Shown here: positions 53,257 through 61,859 of the stretch, piece after piece
How positions within the stretch are numbered: the first letter of the stretch is position 1
How the letters are laid out: every line of letters begins with the position of its first letter
DNA from: Flavobacterium noncentrifugens
GTDB lineage: Bacteria; Bacteroidota; Bacteroidia; Flavobacteriales; Flavobacteriaceae
Direction: 5' to 3'
DNA length: 64,000 bases
Assembly (NCBI RefSeq): GCF_900100375.1
Contig: NZ_FNEZ01000007.1
Location: 1-64,000, forward strand
The notes under the pieces: generated by a model
The model's database searches: none
What the model saw: only the letters and a program-made list of their open reading frames with translations
What the model was told of the DNA's origin: nothing
Program-made: the position numbers and the translations under genes

Positions 53257-54360
53257 TTAATTATTAAAGTAAAATGCCGACGGTCCGACACCGACAGTCG
53301 TTCTGTTCAAAAGTACCCCGATCGCAAATTCTGCGTTTCCGGCAGCATACACATAGACTTTTCCGCGTACTGTAAATCCTGCATCATCCGAAACATAAAT
53401 GCGCCCGTTGTTTACCGCCAAACCATAAATCGAAGCCGCGCCCTGTGCAGCTGCGTCAAAAGCCGGAGTCGTAGGAAGTACCGGTGCATCTGTCGCGCAT
53501 TTGTAAACGGCTGTGCCAATGTTATAGTAGATGTTCGTTCCCGAAATGGCACTGCTTCCTAAATTGGTCGCTGCCTGCCCATTTGGAAACTTCAATTCTC
53601 CAATAATCGCATTGGTATCCGCATTGATTTTTACGAATTTTCCGCTTGTTGTTCCCGATGGTGCGTAAGACGGATTGCCTTTACATGTTACCCATAAATT
53701 TCCGTCAACAATCTGCAACTCTTTCGGAACATCGCCAACAGCAATTGTGGATGAAACGGCATCATTTGAAATTACAGATACCGTATTTCCGAAATGGAAA
53801 CCGCCGGAATGGGAAACGAATAATTTTCCGTTATTAGGAACAATTTGTTCCGGACCTTCTGCAACAGGAATCGTAGACGTTACGGTTTGTGTGGATAGAT
53901 TGACAATCGCAACATAATCATCATTCGGATTGATCGGGTCTCCCCAATTGGTCACATACCCTTTCCCGTTTGCAAATGCAATGTATCTCGGGTTTCTGAT
54001 TTGATTGTTGATCGTTGCCACTTTTTTGAAAGTGTAGCGGTTGACGACTTCAATTTTTTGTGAATTGTTGACCACAATATACGCCAGATCGTTGTTGAAT
54101 CCGACGCTTTGTGCCACATCGCCAAGTACTGCGCCGTCATTCACAATTGAAAAAATATCATTTTGACTGACAGAAAAATCATCAGAAATATAAGATACGG
54201 ATGCATTTCCCGTATTAAAATTCCCTTCATTCAAAACCAAAGTTCCAAGATCGTAACTTCCCAAAGCAATGCGGCCTGCATCTTCAGCATCGTCGTCTGA
54301 ACACGAAACGAAAAAAAGCGCCCCGGCCAAAACAGTTAAAAATAATTTAATTTGTTCCAT
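53257..54360 (-). CDS. btuG: BtuG-like surface lipoprotein beta-propeller
   Basis: 367 residues: lipoprotein signal (MEQIKLFLTVLAGALFFVSC, lipobox cysteine 20) followed by SDDD, an acidic stretch of the kind linked to surface export, and a DUF5074/YncE propeller (NPRYIAFANGKGYVTNWGD; NTVSVISNDAVSSTI). No T9SS tail is present. It lies three bases after btuB and under the cobalamin riboswitch. The Bacteroides BtuG lipoprotein sits on BtuB and passes B12 to it; the same role is likely here. The symbol reflects context and fold, not a demonstrated activity. Confidence 0.82.
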   Translation of the reverse strand: MEQIKLFLTVLAGALFFVSCSDDDAEDAGRIALGSYDLGTLVLNEGNFNTGNASVSYISDDFSVSQNDIFSIVNDGAVLGDVAQSVGFNNDLAYIVVNNSQKIEVVNRYTFKKVATINNQIRNPRYIAFANGKGYVTNWGDPINPNDDYVAIVNLSTQTVTSTIPVAEGPEQIVPNNGKLFVSHSGGFHFGNTVSVISNDAVSSTIAVGDVPKELQIVDGNLWVTCKGNPSYAPSGTTSGKFVKINADTNAIIGELKFPNGQAATNLGSSAISGTNIYYNIGTAVYKCATDAPVLPTTPAFDAAAQGAASIYGLAVNNGRIYVSDDAGFTVRGKVYVYAAGNAEFAIGVLLNRTTVGVGPSAFYFNN

Positions 54361-54363
54361 AGT

Positions 54364-56190
54364 TTAAAATTTAAGTGTGAGATTGATCATGTAATTTCTT
54401 CCCGGAAGCGGTCTTTGCGGCATGCTTTGGTAATTTTCATTCCAGATATTGAGCGCCTGAAAACCGATTTTGTAGTTGTTTTTCGAACCAAAATCACAAT
54501 CGATTCCGGCATTTGAAACCTGGTATGCTTTTAAAACATCCGATTCATCGGCAAGTGTAAAAATTTGTCCGTTGAATAAATATTGGTAGTTGAACGTGAG
54601 TTTTCTAAATGAATAAACCAGCTCTGCATTGAATTTATGGTAAGGAACATAAGCCAGCTGTTTTTTCAACAGTTCATTTTCCGAAATCGTATACGCATAA
54701 GTCGAGTGAAATTCTATGAAATGAGCACCGATTTTTTTATGGAAATTCAAAAATCCTTCCGCACCATAACTATTTACTTTACCCACATTTTCAGGAACCC
54801 AAATGTTTCCGTTTGGCATCCAGCGCAGCAAATTCTCGATTTTCATGTAATAAGCGGTTGCAGAAATGGTGAAATTCCCAAAAGTGACTTCCTGCCCGAT
54901 TTCGCCCTGATAGGAACTTTCCGGCTTTAAATCGGGATTGCCTGCACCTTGCCAGTATAAATCATTAAACGTCGGAATCCTGAAATTGCGTGAAACGTTT
55001 AATTTGATGTTGTAATGTTTGGAAGCCGTAAATTTTGTTCCAAATCCAAACAAAACCGGACTTTGATAGGCATTCGTAAATTCCTTCCTAATGCTAAAAT
55101 CATATTCGAGTTGCTGAAGCAATTGGTGCTTAAAAAGCAAAACTGCCGACGCGACATTCCTGGTTTCATCACCGATATTCGATCCGATGCCTTTGGTTTT
55201 GGTATAATCTACAATTCCGTTAAGGTTAATTGTTGGCGAAATTTTCCAGTTCAGGTCATATTTTGCGATGACTGTTTCAGCTTTGGAAGTTTCAAAATGA
55301 TCCGAATCGAAATCCCCGAAATATTTATATTTTTCAGAAAGGAAAGCCACTTTTGCAGTGGAGATCAAAGTCTGGTTTGAAGCCGTCCATTCCAGTAAAT
55401 TCCGCGTATTCAAATCCTGGTATTTGCTGCGCGAAGGCGAAACCAAAGTACCTGAAAAATGCCGTTCGCTTTCAAAAACCTGGCTGTACAATTTTAAAAC
55501 ATTCGCCTTGTTGAGTTTGTATCCGAAAGCCAAATTGACACTGGTGTTGTAAAATTGCCCGTTTTCATTCCTGAGGTTTGTCGTGTTTAAATATTCGTAA
55601 TCATTATCCGAACTGTTTCTCGAAATACTTAAATTCACGCTCGTTTTAGCATCGGCTGCAGCCAGTTTGTAATTGCCGCCAAAAGTATTGAAGCTTCCAT
55701 AATTCAGCCGGATCTCATTTTCAAAACGCTTTTTAAAACTTAAGTCGTTGTTTAAGTGAATGCTGCCGCCGATCGCGCTGCTGCCGTAAATAATACTGCC
55801 TCCGCCTGATTTTACTGAAATTTCACTGAAATCACGCGTCGTAATCGTATTAAAATCGGTTTGCCCGTTGAGTTGCGAATTGATGTTGATGCCGTTCCAG
55901 ATCACCGCGGTTTGTTGCGCTGTTGTGCCGCGAAACGAAGGCGACGACACCATTCCGAGTCCGTTTTCCTTAAAATAAACAACCGAATTGTAATTGAGTA
56001 ATGAAGTCAGCGAAGATTGGTTCCTGCCGATAATCGTATCGTTGAGTTTTTGTACCGATTGCGCATCCGAAAAATGCTTCAGCTGATAATCCGAAACCAA
56101 AACTTCCTTCAAAGCAATAGAATCCTGCTGCGCCAAAACAACCTGGCACATCAAAAATAAAACACCTAAAAACAGCTTTTTCGCAGTCAT
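54364..56190 (-). CDS. btuB: TonB-dependent vitamin B12 receptor
   Basis: 608 residues from the ATG at 56190, which opens a signal peptide (MTAKKLFLGVLFLMCQVVLA). A longer frame upstream merely translates the riboswitch. The plug (about 25-150) has KEVLVSDYQ, SSPSFRGTTAQQTAVIWNG and SGGGSIIYGSSAIGGSI; the rest is a 22-strand barrel ending in NYMINLTLKF. The cobalamin riboswitch directly upstream makes B12 or another corrinoid the expected substrate. It heads a four-gene operon with three surface proteins. Confidence 0.93.
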   Translation of the reverse strand: MTAKKLFLGVLFLMCQVVLAQQDSIALKEVLVSDYQLKHFSDAQSVQKLNDTIIGRNQSSLTSLLNYNSVVYFKENGLGMVSSPSFRGTTAQQTAVIWNGININSQLNGQTDFNTITTRDFSEISVKSGGGSIIYGSSAIGGSIHLNNDLSFKKRFENEIRLNYGSFNTFGGNYKLAAADAKTSVNLSISRNSSDNDYEYLNTTNLRNENGQFYNTSVNLAFGYKLNKANVLKLYSQVFESERHFSGTLVSPSRSKYQDLNTRNLLEWTASNQTLISTAKVAFLSEKYKYFGDFDSDHFETSKAETVIAKYDLNWKISPTINLNGIVDYTKTKGIGSNIGDETRNVASAVLLFKHQLLQQLEYDFSIRKEFTNAYQSPVLFGFGTKFTASKHYNIKLNVSRNFRIPTFNDLYWQGAGNPDLKPESSYQGEIGQEVTFGNFTISATAYYMKIENLLRWMPNGNIWVPENVGKVNSYGAEGFLNFHKKIGAHFIEFHSTYAYTISENELLKKQLAYVPYHKFNAELVYSFRKLTFNYQYLFNGQIFTLADESDVLKAYQVSNAGIDCDFGSKNNYKIGFQALNIWNENYQSMPQRPLPGRNYMINLTLKF

Positions 56191-56197
56191 CCTTTCT

Positions 56198-56219
56198 GAA
56201 TCTTTTTTCCCGAAGATTC
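56198..56219 (-). promoter_or_regulatory. Hairpin between riboswitch and btuB start (expression platform)
   Basis: On the minus strand GAATCTT and AAGATTC pair perfectly around an eight-base loop containing CGGG, ending seven bases before the btuB ATG. It is placed to affect ribosome access. No T run follows, so control of translation is more likely than termination. Confidence 0.55.
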
Positions 56220-56235
56220 GATATTCGTTAAGAAA

Positions 56236-56443
56236 AAAGGCAGGTCTCCTGGCTTGCGTCCTGATGTTTACCTTCCCGTTTTGCAACAGTGGTTTTGGAG
56301 ATAACAGCAGTCTTTGTAGCTTACAGTTGCGGGAACAGCTCAGGATTTTGGGATTTATGATTTTCAATGTTTGATTTACGAACGTTATCGTAAATCGTAC
56401 TTCTTAAATCAAAAATACCCTTGCCTGATTCCCTTTTAATGTG
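56236..56443 (-). ncRNA. Cobalamin riboswitch
   Basis: The minus strand has the B12 box AGCCAGGAGACCTGCC (56254-56239), preceded by GGGAAGGT..AGGACGCA, CCACTG, and TTCCCGCAACTGTAAGC. The 5' part AAAAGGGAATCAGG (about 56443-56430) pairs with CCTGAGCTGTTCCC. Between those halves is an extra perfect hairpin GATTTACG/CGTAAATC. Adenosylcobalamin-type riboswitches repress uptake genes when B12 is abundant. It controls btuB and the three surface-protein genes. Confidence 0.95.
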
Positions 56444-56479
56444 ATTTACAGTATTCAAAATCACAACCTCAATTCGCTG

Positions 56480-56487
56480 CAAATATA
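56480..56487 (-). promoter_or_regulatory. -7 element of the riboswitch-btuB transcript
   Basis: Minus-strand TATATTTG, about 36 bases upstream of the riboswitch. The -33 region has TTTAATTA but no TTG. Confidence 0.55.
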
Positions 56488-56523
56488 GGCGTATCATTTG
56501 AATAATTAAATAAAGATTGCCGA

Positions 56524-56557
56524 TTGTGCAAAAAAACCGGCGTAACTTTTACCTTTG
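56524..56557 (+). promoter_or_regulatory. Promoter of btuFCD
   Basis: TTG at 56524-56526, 23-base spacer, TACCTTTG at 56550-56557, 21 bases before the btuF ATG. It is divergent from the riboswitch promoter. No riboswitch lies on this side. Confidence 0.6.
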
Positions 56558-56578
56558 CCTTACTTTTAATAATTTTCA

Positions 56579-57721
56579 ATGAAACATTTCTTTCTTAAAT
56601 CCATCCTGATTTTTTTATTGGTTTTGTTTGGCGGATGTAAAAAAAACGAGACCGTTTCCACGGATAAAAATCAGGCTGTAGCTAACGAAATCTACTATGC
56701 AAAAGGACTTTCGATTTACAAATACGACGGTTTTTCGGTTGTAAAAGTCAGCAATCCATGGCCGAAAGCGAATAAAGATTATACTTATGTGTTGCAGCAA
56801 AAAGGCGCCGGTATTCCTGATAGTTTGAAGCAAAATACGATCATTCAAGTTCCGATAAAAAATATTATAGTAACATCAACAACACACATTCCGTCACTCG
56901 AAATGCTCGGTATTGAAAATACGTTGACTGGATTTCCAAACCTGGATTTTGTTTCTTCGGATAAAGTCAGAAACCTAATCGACCAGAAAAAAATACGCGA
57001 AATTGGCGTAGGCCAGCAATTAAATACCGAAGTGATTATCGACATCCAGCCCGATGTCATCGTTGGGTACGGGATTGACAACAACAATCCATCACTCGAC
57101 AATTTACAGAAAAGCGGACTCAAAGTCATCCTCAACGGCGACTGGAACGAATTGTCCCCACTCGGGAAAGCCGAATGGATTAAGTTTTTCGGAGCACTTT
57201 ACGGATTGGAATCCAAAGCAAATTCGATCTTTTCAAACATCGAAAAAGACTACAACGCCACATTGGAAATCGCCAAAAAAGCCACCACCAAACCAACGGT
57301 TTTATCCGGAGCGATGTTTGAAAACCAATGGTATCTGCCGCAAGGCGAAAGCTGGGGATCGGTAATCATTGCTCAGGCTGGAGGAAATTATTTGTGGAAC
57401 AATACCAAAGGTTCCGGAAGTTTGTCATTGCCGTTTGAAACCGTTTTTGAAAAGGGTGAGCACGCCGATTTCTGGATCGGGCCGGGACAATTTACAAGCT
57501 TGAAAGAACTGTCCGACAGCAATCCGCATTATGCGAAATTCGCGTCATTCAGAAATAAAAACGTCTATTCTTACAGTACGAAAAAAGGAAAAACGGGTGG
57601 GCTGATTTATTTCGAATTGGCGCCAAACCGCCCGGATTTAGTGCTCAACGATATGGTTAAAATCCTTCATCCGGAATTGTTGCCACAATATGAACTGTAT
57701 TTTTTCGAAAAATTAAAATAA
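56579..57721 (+). CDS. btuF: B12 ABC transporter, substrate-binding lipoprotein
   Basis: 380 residues: lipoprotein signal (MKHFFLKSILIFLLVLFGGC), then a class III substrate-binding fold with TSTTHIPSLEMLG, ITVGYG-like VIVGYGIDNNN and the C-terminal NDMVKILHPELLP. The family binds B12 or iron complexes; location next to btuB, btuC and btuD under a neighbouring cobalamin riboswitch supports B12. The long N-terminal extension before the fold is usual in Bacteroidota. The stop abuts the btuC start. Confidence 0.87.
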   Translation: MKHFFLKSILIFLLVLFGGCKKNETVSTDKNQAVANEIYYAKGLSIYKYDGFSVVKVSNPWPKANKDYTYVLQQKGAGIPDSLKQNTIIQVPIKNIIVTSTTHIPSLEMLGIENTLTGFPNLDFVSSDKVRNLIDQKKIREIGVGQQLNTEVIIDIQPDVIVGYGIDNNNPSLDNLQKSGLKVILNGDWNELSPLGKAEWIKFFGALYGLESKANSIFSNIEKDYNATLEIAKKATTKPTVLSGAMFENQWYLPQGESWGSVIIAQAGGNYLWNNTKGSGSLSLPFETVFEKGEHADFWIGPGQFTSLKELSDSNPHYAKFASFRNKNVYSYSTKKGKTGGLIYFELAPNRPDLVLNDMVKILHPELLPQYELYFFEKLK

Positions 57722-58753
57722 TTGCAAACCGGCAGCCGACATAAAATTCTTTTTATGGTTCTGATCATCGGAACGGCTTTGCTGTTTGTTTTAAACATCA
57801 GCTTAGGTTCGGTTTCGATTCCTGTAAAAGAGGTTTTCCAGAGTCTCACTGGCGGAAACGCTTCCAAAGAATCCTGGCATTATATCATCATCAACTACCG
57901 TTTGCCCAAAGCGATTACAGCCGTTTTGGTCGGGATGGGATTGTCTGTGAGCGGTTTGCTGATGCAGACATTATTTCGAAATCCGTTGGCAGGTCCGTAT
58001 GTGCTCGGATTGAGTTCGGGAGCCAGTTTGGGCGTCGCTTTTGTCATTTTAGGATCGGCGTTTTTACCTGCATTTTTAGCGTCGTTTTTGGTTTCGTCTT
58101 TTGGAATTATTTTAGCTTCATGTTTTGGAAGCACCTTTGTTTTACTAGCGATTTTAGTAGTTTCACAAAAGCTCCGCGATACCATGGCGATATTAATAGT
58201 CGGGTTGATGTTTTCGAGTTTTACAAGCGCGATCGTTGGGGTTCTGACGTATTTCAGTACCGCCGAACAATTGCAGAAATTCACCTTTTGGTCGCTCGGA
58301 AACCTCGGAAATTTGTCGTGGCAATCAATCATCATTTTAGCTATTTGCGTATTTATCGGATTGATCCTAAGTCTTTTTAGTATTAAATCATTGAATGCCA
58401 TGCTGCTTGGTGAAAACTATGCAAAAAGCCTAGGATTGAATTACAATAAGGCACGATTGATTATCATTTTCGCAACGGGAATTTTAGCCGGAAGTATTAC
58501 TGCTTTCGCAGGTCCAATTGCTTTTGTCGGGCTTGCCGTTCCGCACATTTCAAAACTGGTTTTTCAAACGAGCAACCACAACATTTTGTTTTGGGCGACG
58601 TTGCTTTTTGGTGCGGTCATCATGCTGATTTGCGATATTTTTTCACAGATTCCGGGAACCGATATAACTTTGCCGATCAACGCGATCACATCAATCATTG
58701 GTGCTCCGGTGGTCATTTGGCTTTTGGTCGGAAAACGAAAAATGATGGCCTAA
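57722..58753 (+). CDS. btuC: B12 ABC transporter permease
   Basis: The 343-residue FecCD-family permease has about ten hydrophobic helices. RLPKAITAVLVGMGLSVSG and GLAVPHISKL match the family, the latter being the coupling region. A TTG codon directly after the btuF stop (TAATTG) is the likely start; ATG 57755 would remove eleven residues before the first helix. It ends with TAATG overlap into btuD, so the three genes are translationally coupled. Confidence 0.93.
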   Translation: MQTGSRHKILFMVLIIGTALLFVLNISLGSVSIPVKEVFQSLTGGNASKESWHYIIINYRLPKAITAVLVGMGLSVSGLLMQTLFRNPLAGPYVLGLSSGASLGVAFVILGSAFLPAFLASFLVSSFGIILASCFGSTFVLLAILVVSQKLRDTMAILIVGLMFSSFTSAIVGVLTYFSTAEQLQKFTFWSLGNLGNLSWQSIIILAICVFIGLILSLFSIKSLNAMLLGENYAKSLGLNYNKARLIIIFATGILAGSITAFAGPIAFVGLAVPHISKLVFQTSNHNILFWATLLFGAVIMLICDIFSQIPGTDITLPINAITSIIGAPVVIWLLVGKRKMMA

Positions 58754-59541
58754 TGGAAAATCAGATTATCCTAAAAACCGAAAATTTATCGATTGGCTAT
58801 CCTTCGAAAAAAGCACAAAATGCCATTGCCTCAGACATTAATTTGTTTTTGGAAAAAGGAAAACTCATTTCCCTGATCGGTGCAAACGGCGTTGGAAAAT
58901 CAACCTTATTGCGAACGATTACCGGAATCCAGAAACCGCTTTCAGGAGCCGTTTTCCTAAACGGTAAAAATATTTCATCTTACAGTTCGCTTGAAGCGGC
59001 ACAAAACCTCAGCGTCGTTTTAACTGAAAAATTACCGCCGAGCAATTTAACTGTTTTCGAATTGGTCGCTTTGGGAAGACAGCCGTATACGAATTGGGTT
59101 GGCACTTTGACCGACAATGATTTTTCAAAAATAAATGAAGCGCTCGAACTGACGCAAATCACGCCTCTGGAACAAAAAAAACATTTTGAGATCAGTGACG
59201 GCCAATTGCAGAAAGTGCTGATTGCGCGCGCGATTGCACAGGACACGCCATTGATTATTCTGGATGAACCCACGACACATTTGGATTTACTCCATAAAGT
59301 CTCATTGTTCAAATTGCTTAAAAAACTCGCCTCTGAAACTAAAAAATGCATCTTATTTTCTACACATGATATTGATCTGGCGATCCAGCTTAGTGATGAA
59401 ATGATCGTGATGACTGACGGAAAAGTCATTCCCGGAAGTCTTGATCAATTGATTGCCGACAAAGTTTTTGACACGCTGTTTGAAGGTGAAAACATCATTT
59501 TTGATCCCGAAAAACACAAGTTTGTCTTTAAAAATCTTTAA
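58753..59541 (+). CDS. btuD: B12 ABC transporter ATP-binding protein
   Basis: The 262-residue ATPase has Walker A GANGVGKST near residues 40-48, the signature block SDGQLQKV (slightly unlike LSGGQ) near 150, Walker B LIILDEPTTHLD near 172 and the H-loop FSTHDID. It energises import by BtuC. The ATG overlaps the btuC stop by one base. A longer frame starting inside btuC lacks conservation. Confidence 0.94.
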   Translation: MENQIILKTENLSIGYPSKKAQNAIASDINLFLEKGKLISLIGANGVGKSTLLRTITGIQKPLSGAVFLNGKNISSYSSLEAAQNLSVVLTEKLPPSNLTVFELVALGRQPYTNWVGTLTDNDFSKINEALELTQITPLEQKKHFEISDGQLQKVLIARAIAQDTPLIILDEPTTHLDLLHKVSLFKLLKKLASETKKCILFSTHDIDLAIQLSDEMIVMTDGKVIPGSLDQLIADKVFDTLFEGENIIFDPEKHKFVFKNL

Positions 59542-59559
59542 TCTGAAGTTGAGTTCGTT

Positions 59560-59567
59560 TATCTTTG
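59560..59567 (+). promoter_or_regulatory. -7 element of the DUF4468-like gene
   Basis: TATCTTTG, 22 bases before the ATG at 59590; no consensus -33. Confidence 0.45.
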
Positions 59568-59589
59568 TTAGGATCCAAAACCTGAAAAG

Positions 59590-60087
59590 ATGAAATTCAC
59601 ATTTACCATATTCCTGTTTTTGTGCACCGTATTGGCATTCGCACAGCCAAAATTAGAAATGACTTCAAAAGGTTTTACACCGATTGAATTGCCAACGCCA
59701 AATAAGCCAAACGAAAAACTGATTGAAGCTTCAAAATCCTGGGCAGCCTTTTACAACAAGCAAGGTTATGACGTTTATGATGTGACCGAAAGTTCGCTCA
59801 AAATTGATGCGCTGAAGAAAAATGCCTATTTGTTCAGGAATCTCGGCGAGACTTTTTCATACGACATCACGTATACGCTCAATATTGTTTTTAATGCCGA
59901 CAAAACTTACAAACTACAATTTTCCGTCAAGCAGATCTACCTCAAAGGAACGCCTGTAAAAACGACAATTCCCGATTTTTTCATGCCCGATGGCAATCTC
60001 AAAGAAGATTTTTCAGATGTAAAGCCGACGCTTGAAGATACCGCAAATAAAATCGCTGTTTCTTTCTCCAATTTCATCGTTAACTGA
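59590..60087 (+). CDS. Exported protein with DUF4468-like domain
   Basis: The 165-residue protein has a signal peptide (MKFTFTIFLFLCTVLAFA). The mature domain includes SKSWAAFYNKQGYDVYDVTESSLKID split over about 50-75, the YDITYTLNIVFNADKTYKLQF block and a final SVKQIY/FSNFIVN, similar to DUF4468 proteins. Function is unknown. A separate promoter and the hypothetical nature argue against a part in B12 uptake despite the location. Confidence 0.6.
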   Translation: MKFTFTIFLFLCTVLAFAQPKLEMTSKGFTPIELPTPNKPNEKLIEASKSWAAFYNKQGYDVYDVTESSLKIDALKKNAYLFRNLGETFSYDITYTLNIVFNADKTYKLQFSVKQIYLKGTPVKTTIPDFFMPDGNLKEDFSDVKPTLEDTANKIAVSFSNFIVN

Positions 60088-60102
60088 TCGCTCAGAAAAT
60101 AA

Positions 60103-60558
60103 TCAACGTTTGTAAGACAGTTGTCTTTTGGCTTCGCCGATTGCAAAAGCAACGGAATTTGCAAGGTTGTAACTGCGAACCAATGGCGAAATCGGGATCG
60201 TTAAGTGATTTTCAAATTGCTCTAAGACTTCTTCGCTCAATCCGACACTTTCCTTTCCAAAAACCAGCCAGTCGCCATCCTGGAAATCATTTTCGTAATA
60301 CGTTTTTTCAGCATGTGAACTGAATAGAAAAACGCGGGATTTATCGTGAATCTGGGCGATCCATTCGTCAACATTTTGATATTCTGTACGATCGAGATGA
60401 ACCCAATAATCAAGCCCGGCGCGCTTTACAGCGGTATCGGTGATCTTAAATCCGAAAGGATGAATTAAATGCAAACGGCTTCCGGTTCCCACGCAAAGGC
60501 GACCTATATTTCCGGTGTTGTTTGGAATTTCAGGTTCGACTAAAACAATATTGAGCAT
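60103..60558 (-). CDS. trmL: tRNA (cytidine/uridine-34-2'-O)-methyltransferase
   Basis: The 151-residue SPOUT methyltransferase has the N-terminal PEIPNNTGNIGR motif, a central SRVFLFSSHAEK region, and the knot motifs LVFGKESVGLSEEVL and IPISPLVRSYNLANSVA. It methylates the ribose of the wobble base in certain tRNA-Leu. Its gene is 11 bases downstream of an rRNA pseudouridine synthase gene on the same strand, so the two probably form an RNA-modification operon. Confidence 0.94.
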   Translation of the reverse strand: MLNIVLVEPEIPNNTGNIGRLCVGTGSRLHLIHPFGFKITDTAVKRAGLDYWVHLDRTEYQNVDEWIAQIHDKSRVFLFSSHAEKTYYENDFQDGDWLVFGKESVGLSEEVLEQFENHLTIPISPLVRSYNLANSVAFAIGEAKRQLSYKR

Positions 60559-60569
60559 GTATATTTGAT

Positions 60570-61154
60570 TTAAGATTCTGAATTGGGAAGATCAAAATTA
60601 TCGACTTCGCGCACTTCCCCTGATTTCAGGTCGTTTAAATGGATGTTTCCGATGCGAACCCGAATTAGCCGAAGCGTTGGAAAACCCACTGCCGCAGCCA
60701 TTTTCCGAACCTGGCGGAATTTCCCTTCATTCAAAGTGATTGAAACCCAGCTCGTCGGGCCGTGGCGTTCATCGCGGATTTTTTGCGTACGTGCTGGAAA
60801 ATCGGGAACTTCATTCAACAAAAAAGCATCGCACTTTCTGGTGGTGTATTTTTTTCCGTTGAAACCGATTTCGACGCCGGATTTCAACTGGTCGACCGCT
60901 TGCTGCGTGATGATTCCGTCAACCTGCGCGTAATATTCTTTTGGAACTTTTTTGCTTCGGACGATTTCACTCATCATACCGTCGGTGGTCAATAATAACA
61001 AGCCTTCAGAATCTTCATCTAGCCGGCCGATGGCCATTGTTCCAACAGGAAAATCATACAATTCGCCAAGCAATTTCTTCTTACGCTTCAGCTCATAAAT
61101 AAACTGACTCAAGAATCCGTAAGGTTTGTGAATAAGGTAATGCTGGTGCTTCAT
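60570..61154 (-). CDS. 23S rRNA pseudouridine synthase, RluE-like
   Basis: The 194-residue RsuA-family enzyme has the catalytic aspartate D46 in GRLDEDSEGLLLLT and the C-terminal KLRQ-like block FRQVRKMAAAVGFPTLRLIRV. No S4 domain is present, matching RluE rather than RsuA or RluB. RluE makes pseudouridine 2457 in E. coli 23S rRNA; the target here is presumed similar. The N-terminus is slightly shorter than in E. coli. Confidence 0.9.
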   Translation of the reverse strand: MKHQHYLIHKPYGFLSQFIYELKRKKKLLGELYDFPVGTMAIGRLDEDSEGLLLLTTDGMMSEIVRSKKVPKEYYAQVDGIITQQAVDQLKSGVEIGFNGKKYTTRKCDAFLLNEVPDFPARTQKIRDERHGPTSWVSITLNEGKFRQVRKMAAAVGFPTLRLIRVRIGNIHLNDLKSGEVREVDNFDLPNSES

Positions 61155-61302
61155 CAGACTGCAAATATAGGTTTGTTTTCAGAATTTTGAAACCGCTCAA
61201 GCCAATTAAATACTGTCCAAAAGCAATGTTAAAGGAATGGCTTCTAAGATTTAAAAGGCGTAATATTATAGGAACAATGCACTAACTTTTAAAACTACAG
61301 TT

Positions 61303-61656
61303 ATGGAAAATAAAGATTTGGGATCAAAAAAGATCAATAATGAACAGGAAGTCAACGAAGGGTTTAGCGGTGAAAACATCCCGAAAGACTACAATCCGGC
61401 GAAGGAAAAATTGAATACAGAACAAGAAACCGATGAAGACGGAAACACGAAAAATGTTGAACGTGCCAGAAATCAGGAACAAGGCGATAGAAACTGGGAT
61501 GAAAATGAAAGCCTGAGCCGTGGTGTAAAATCGGAAGAAGCGCAGCAGAAAACGGTTGAGAACAAAGACCGGAATTCTGATATCGCAACCAATCGTTATC
61601 CGAATTCGCACCCGGACAATCATAAAGACCGTGGAAACATCAAGCTTGATGAATAA
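61303..61656 (+). CDS. Small hydrophilic, probably disordered protein
   Basis: The 117-residue protein has almost no hydrophobic residues and is rich in Asn, Glu, Asp, Lys and Gly (EQETDEDGNTKNVERARNQE; NSHPDNHKDRGNIKLDE). No fold is expected. Similar hydrophilin-like proteins respond to water stress in other bacteria, but no family match is claimed. It is monocistronic, with a terminator 45 bases after the stop. Confidence 0.65.
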   Translation: MENKDLGSKKINNEQEVNEGFSGENIPKDYNPAKEKLNTEQETDEDGNTKNVERARNQEQGDRNWDENESLSRGVKSEEAQQKTVENKDRNSDIATNRYPNSHPDNHKDRGNIKLDE

Positions 61657-61701
61657 AATTAGATTTAAAGATTGAAATGATTCAAGCATTCAAAGATTTT
61701 C

Positions 61702-61737
61702 AAAACCGTTGAGAAAAAATTCCTGACGGTTTTTTTA
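61702..61737 (+). terminator. Terminator after the disordered protein gene
   Basis: AAAACCGT pairs with ACGGTTTT across a 16-base loop, followed by T. Confidence 0.75.
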
Positions 61738-61751
61738 TGTTTTAAAAATGA

Positions 61752-61759
61752 TATATTTG
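61752..61759 (+). promoter_or_regulatory. -7 element of the MATE transporter transcript
   Basis: TATATTTG, leaving a leader of about 120 bases before the MATE ATG at 61888. No -33 TTG is seen. Confidence 0.5.
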
Positions 61760-61777
61760 CGGTAAATTCTACAGATT

Positions 61778-61807
61778 ATGATTGTTTTAGCCGTCCTCAC
61801 TTTTTAA
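61778..61807 (+). CDS. Nine-codon possible leader peptide
   Basis: ATG followed by eight codons and TAA encodes MIVLAVLTF within the MATE leader. Its last codons overlap a GTCCT/AGGAC hairpin. Short upstream reading frames near hairpins can control efflux genes by ribosome stalling. No other evidence of translation exists. Confidence 0.25.
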   Translation: MIVLAVLTF

Positions 61808-61837
61808 AAAGGACATTTACATTGCGCTAACAACAAG

Positions 61838-61859
61838 GCGAATGCAGCTGCATCTTGCC
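61838..61859. promoter_or_regulatory. Palindrome ahead of the MATE gene
   Basis: ATGCAGCTGCAT (61842-61853) is a perfect 12-bp palindrome flanked by GGC and GCC. It could be an operator or an RNA hairpin; it lies about 30 bases before the MATE ATG. Confidence 0.4.

Noticed and set aside
56191..56367. N-terminal extension of BtuB
   Set aside because: It is the translation of the cobalamin riboswitch and expression hairpin; the signal peptide starts at 56190.
58591..58752. BtuD starting inside btuC
   Set aside because: The extension is out-of-frame btuC sequence; ATG 58753 begins the conserved ATPase domain.
61364..61689. Minus-strand reading frames opposite the disordered protein
   Set aside because: Phe/Ile/Arg-rich composition is what the complement of Asp/Asn/Glu/Lys codons gives; no start context or family match.
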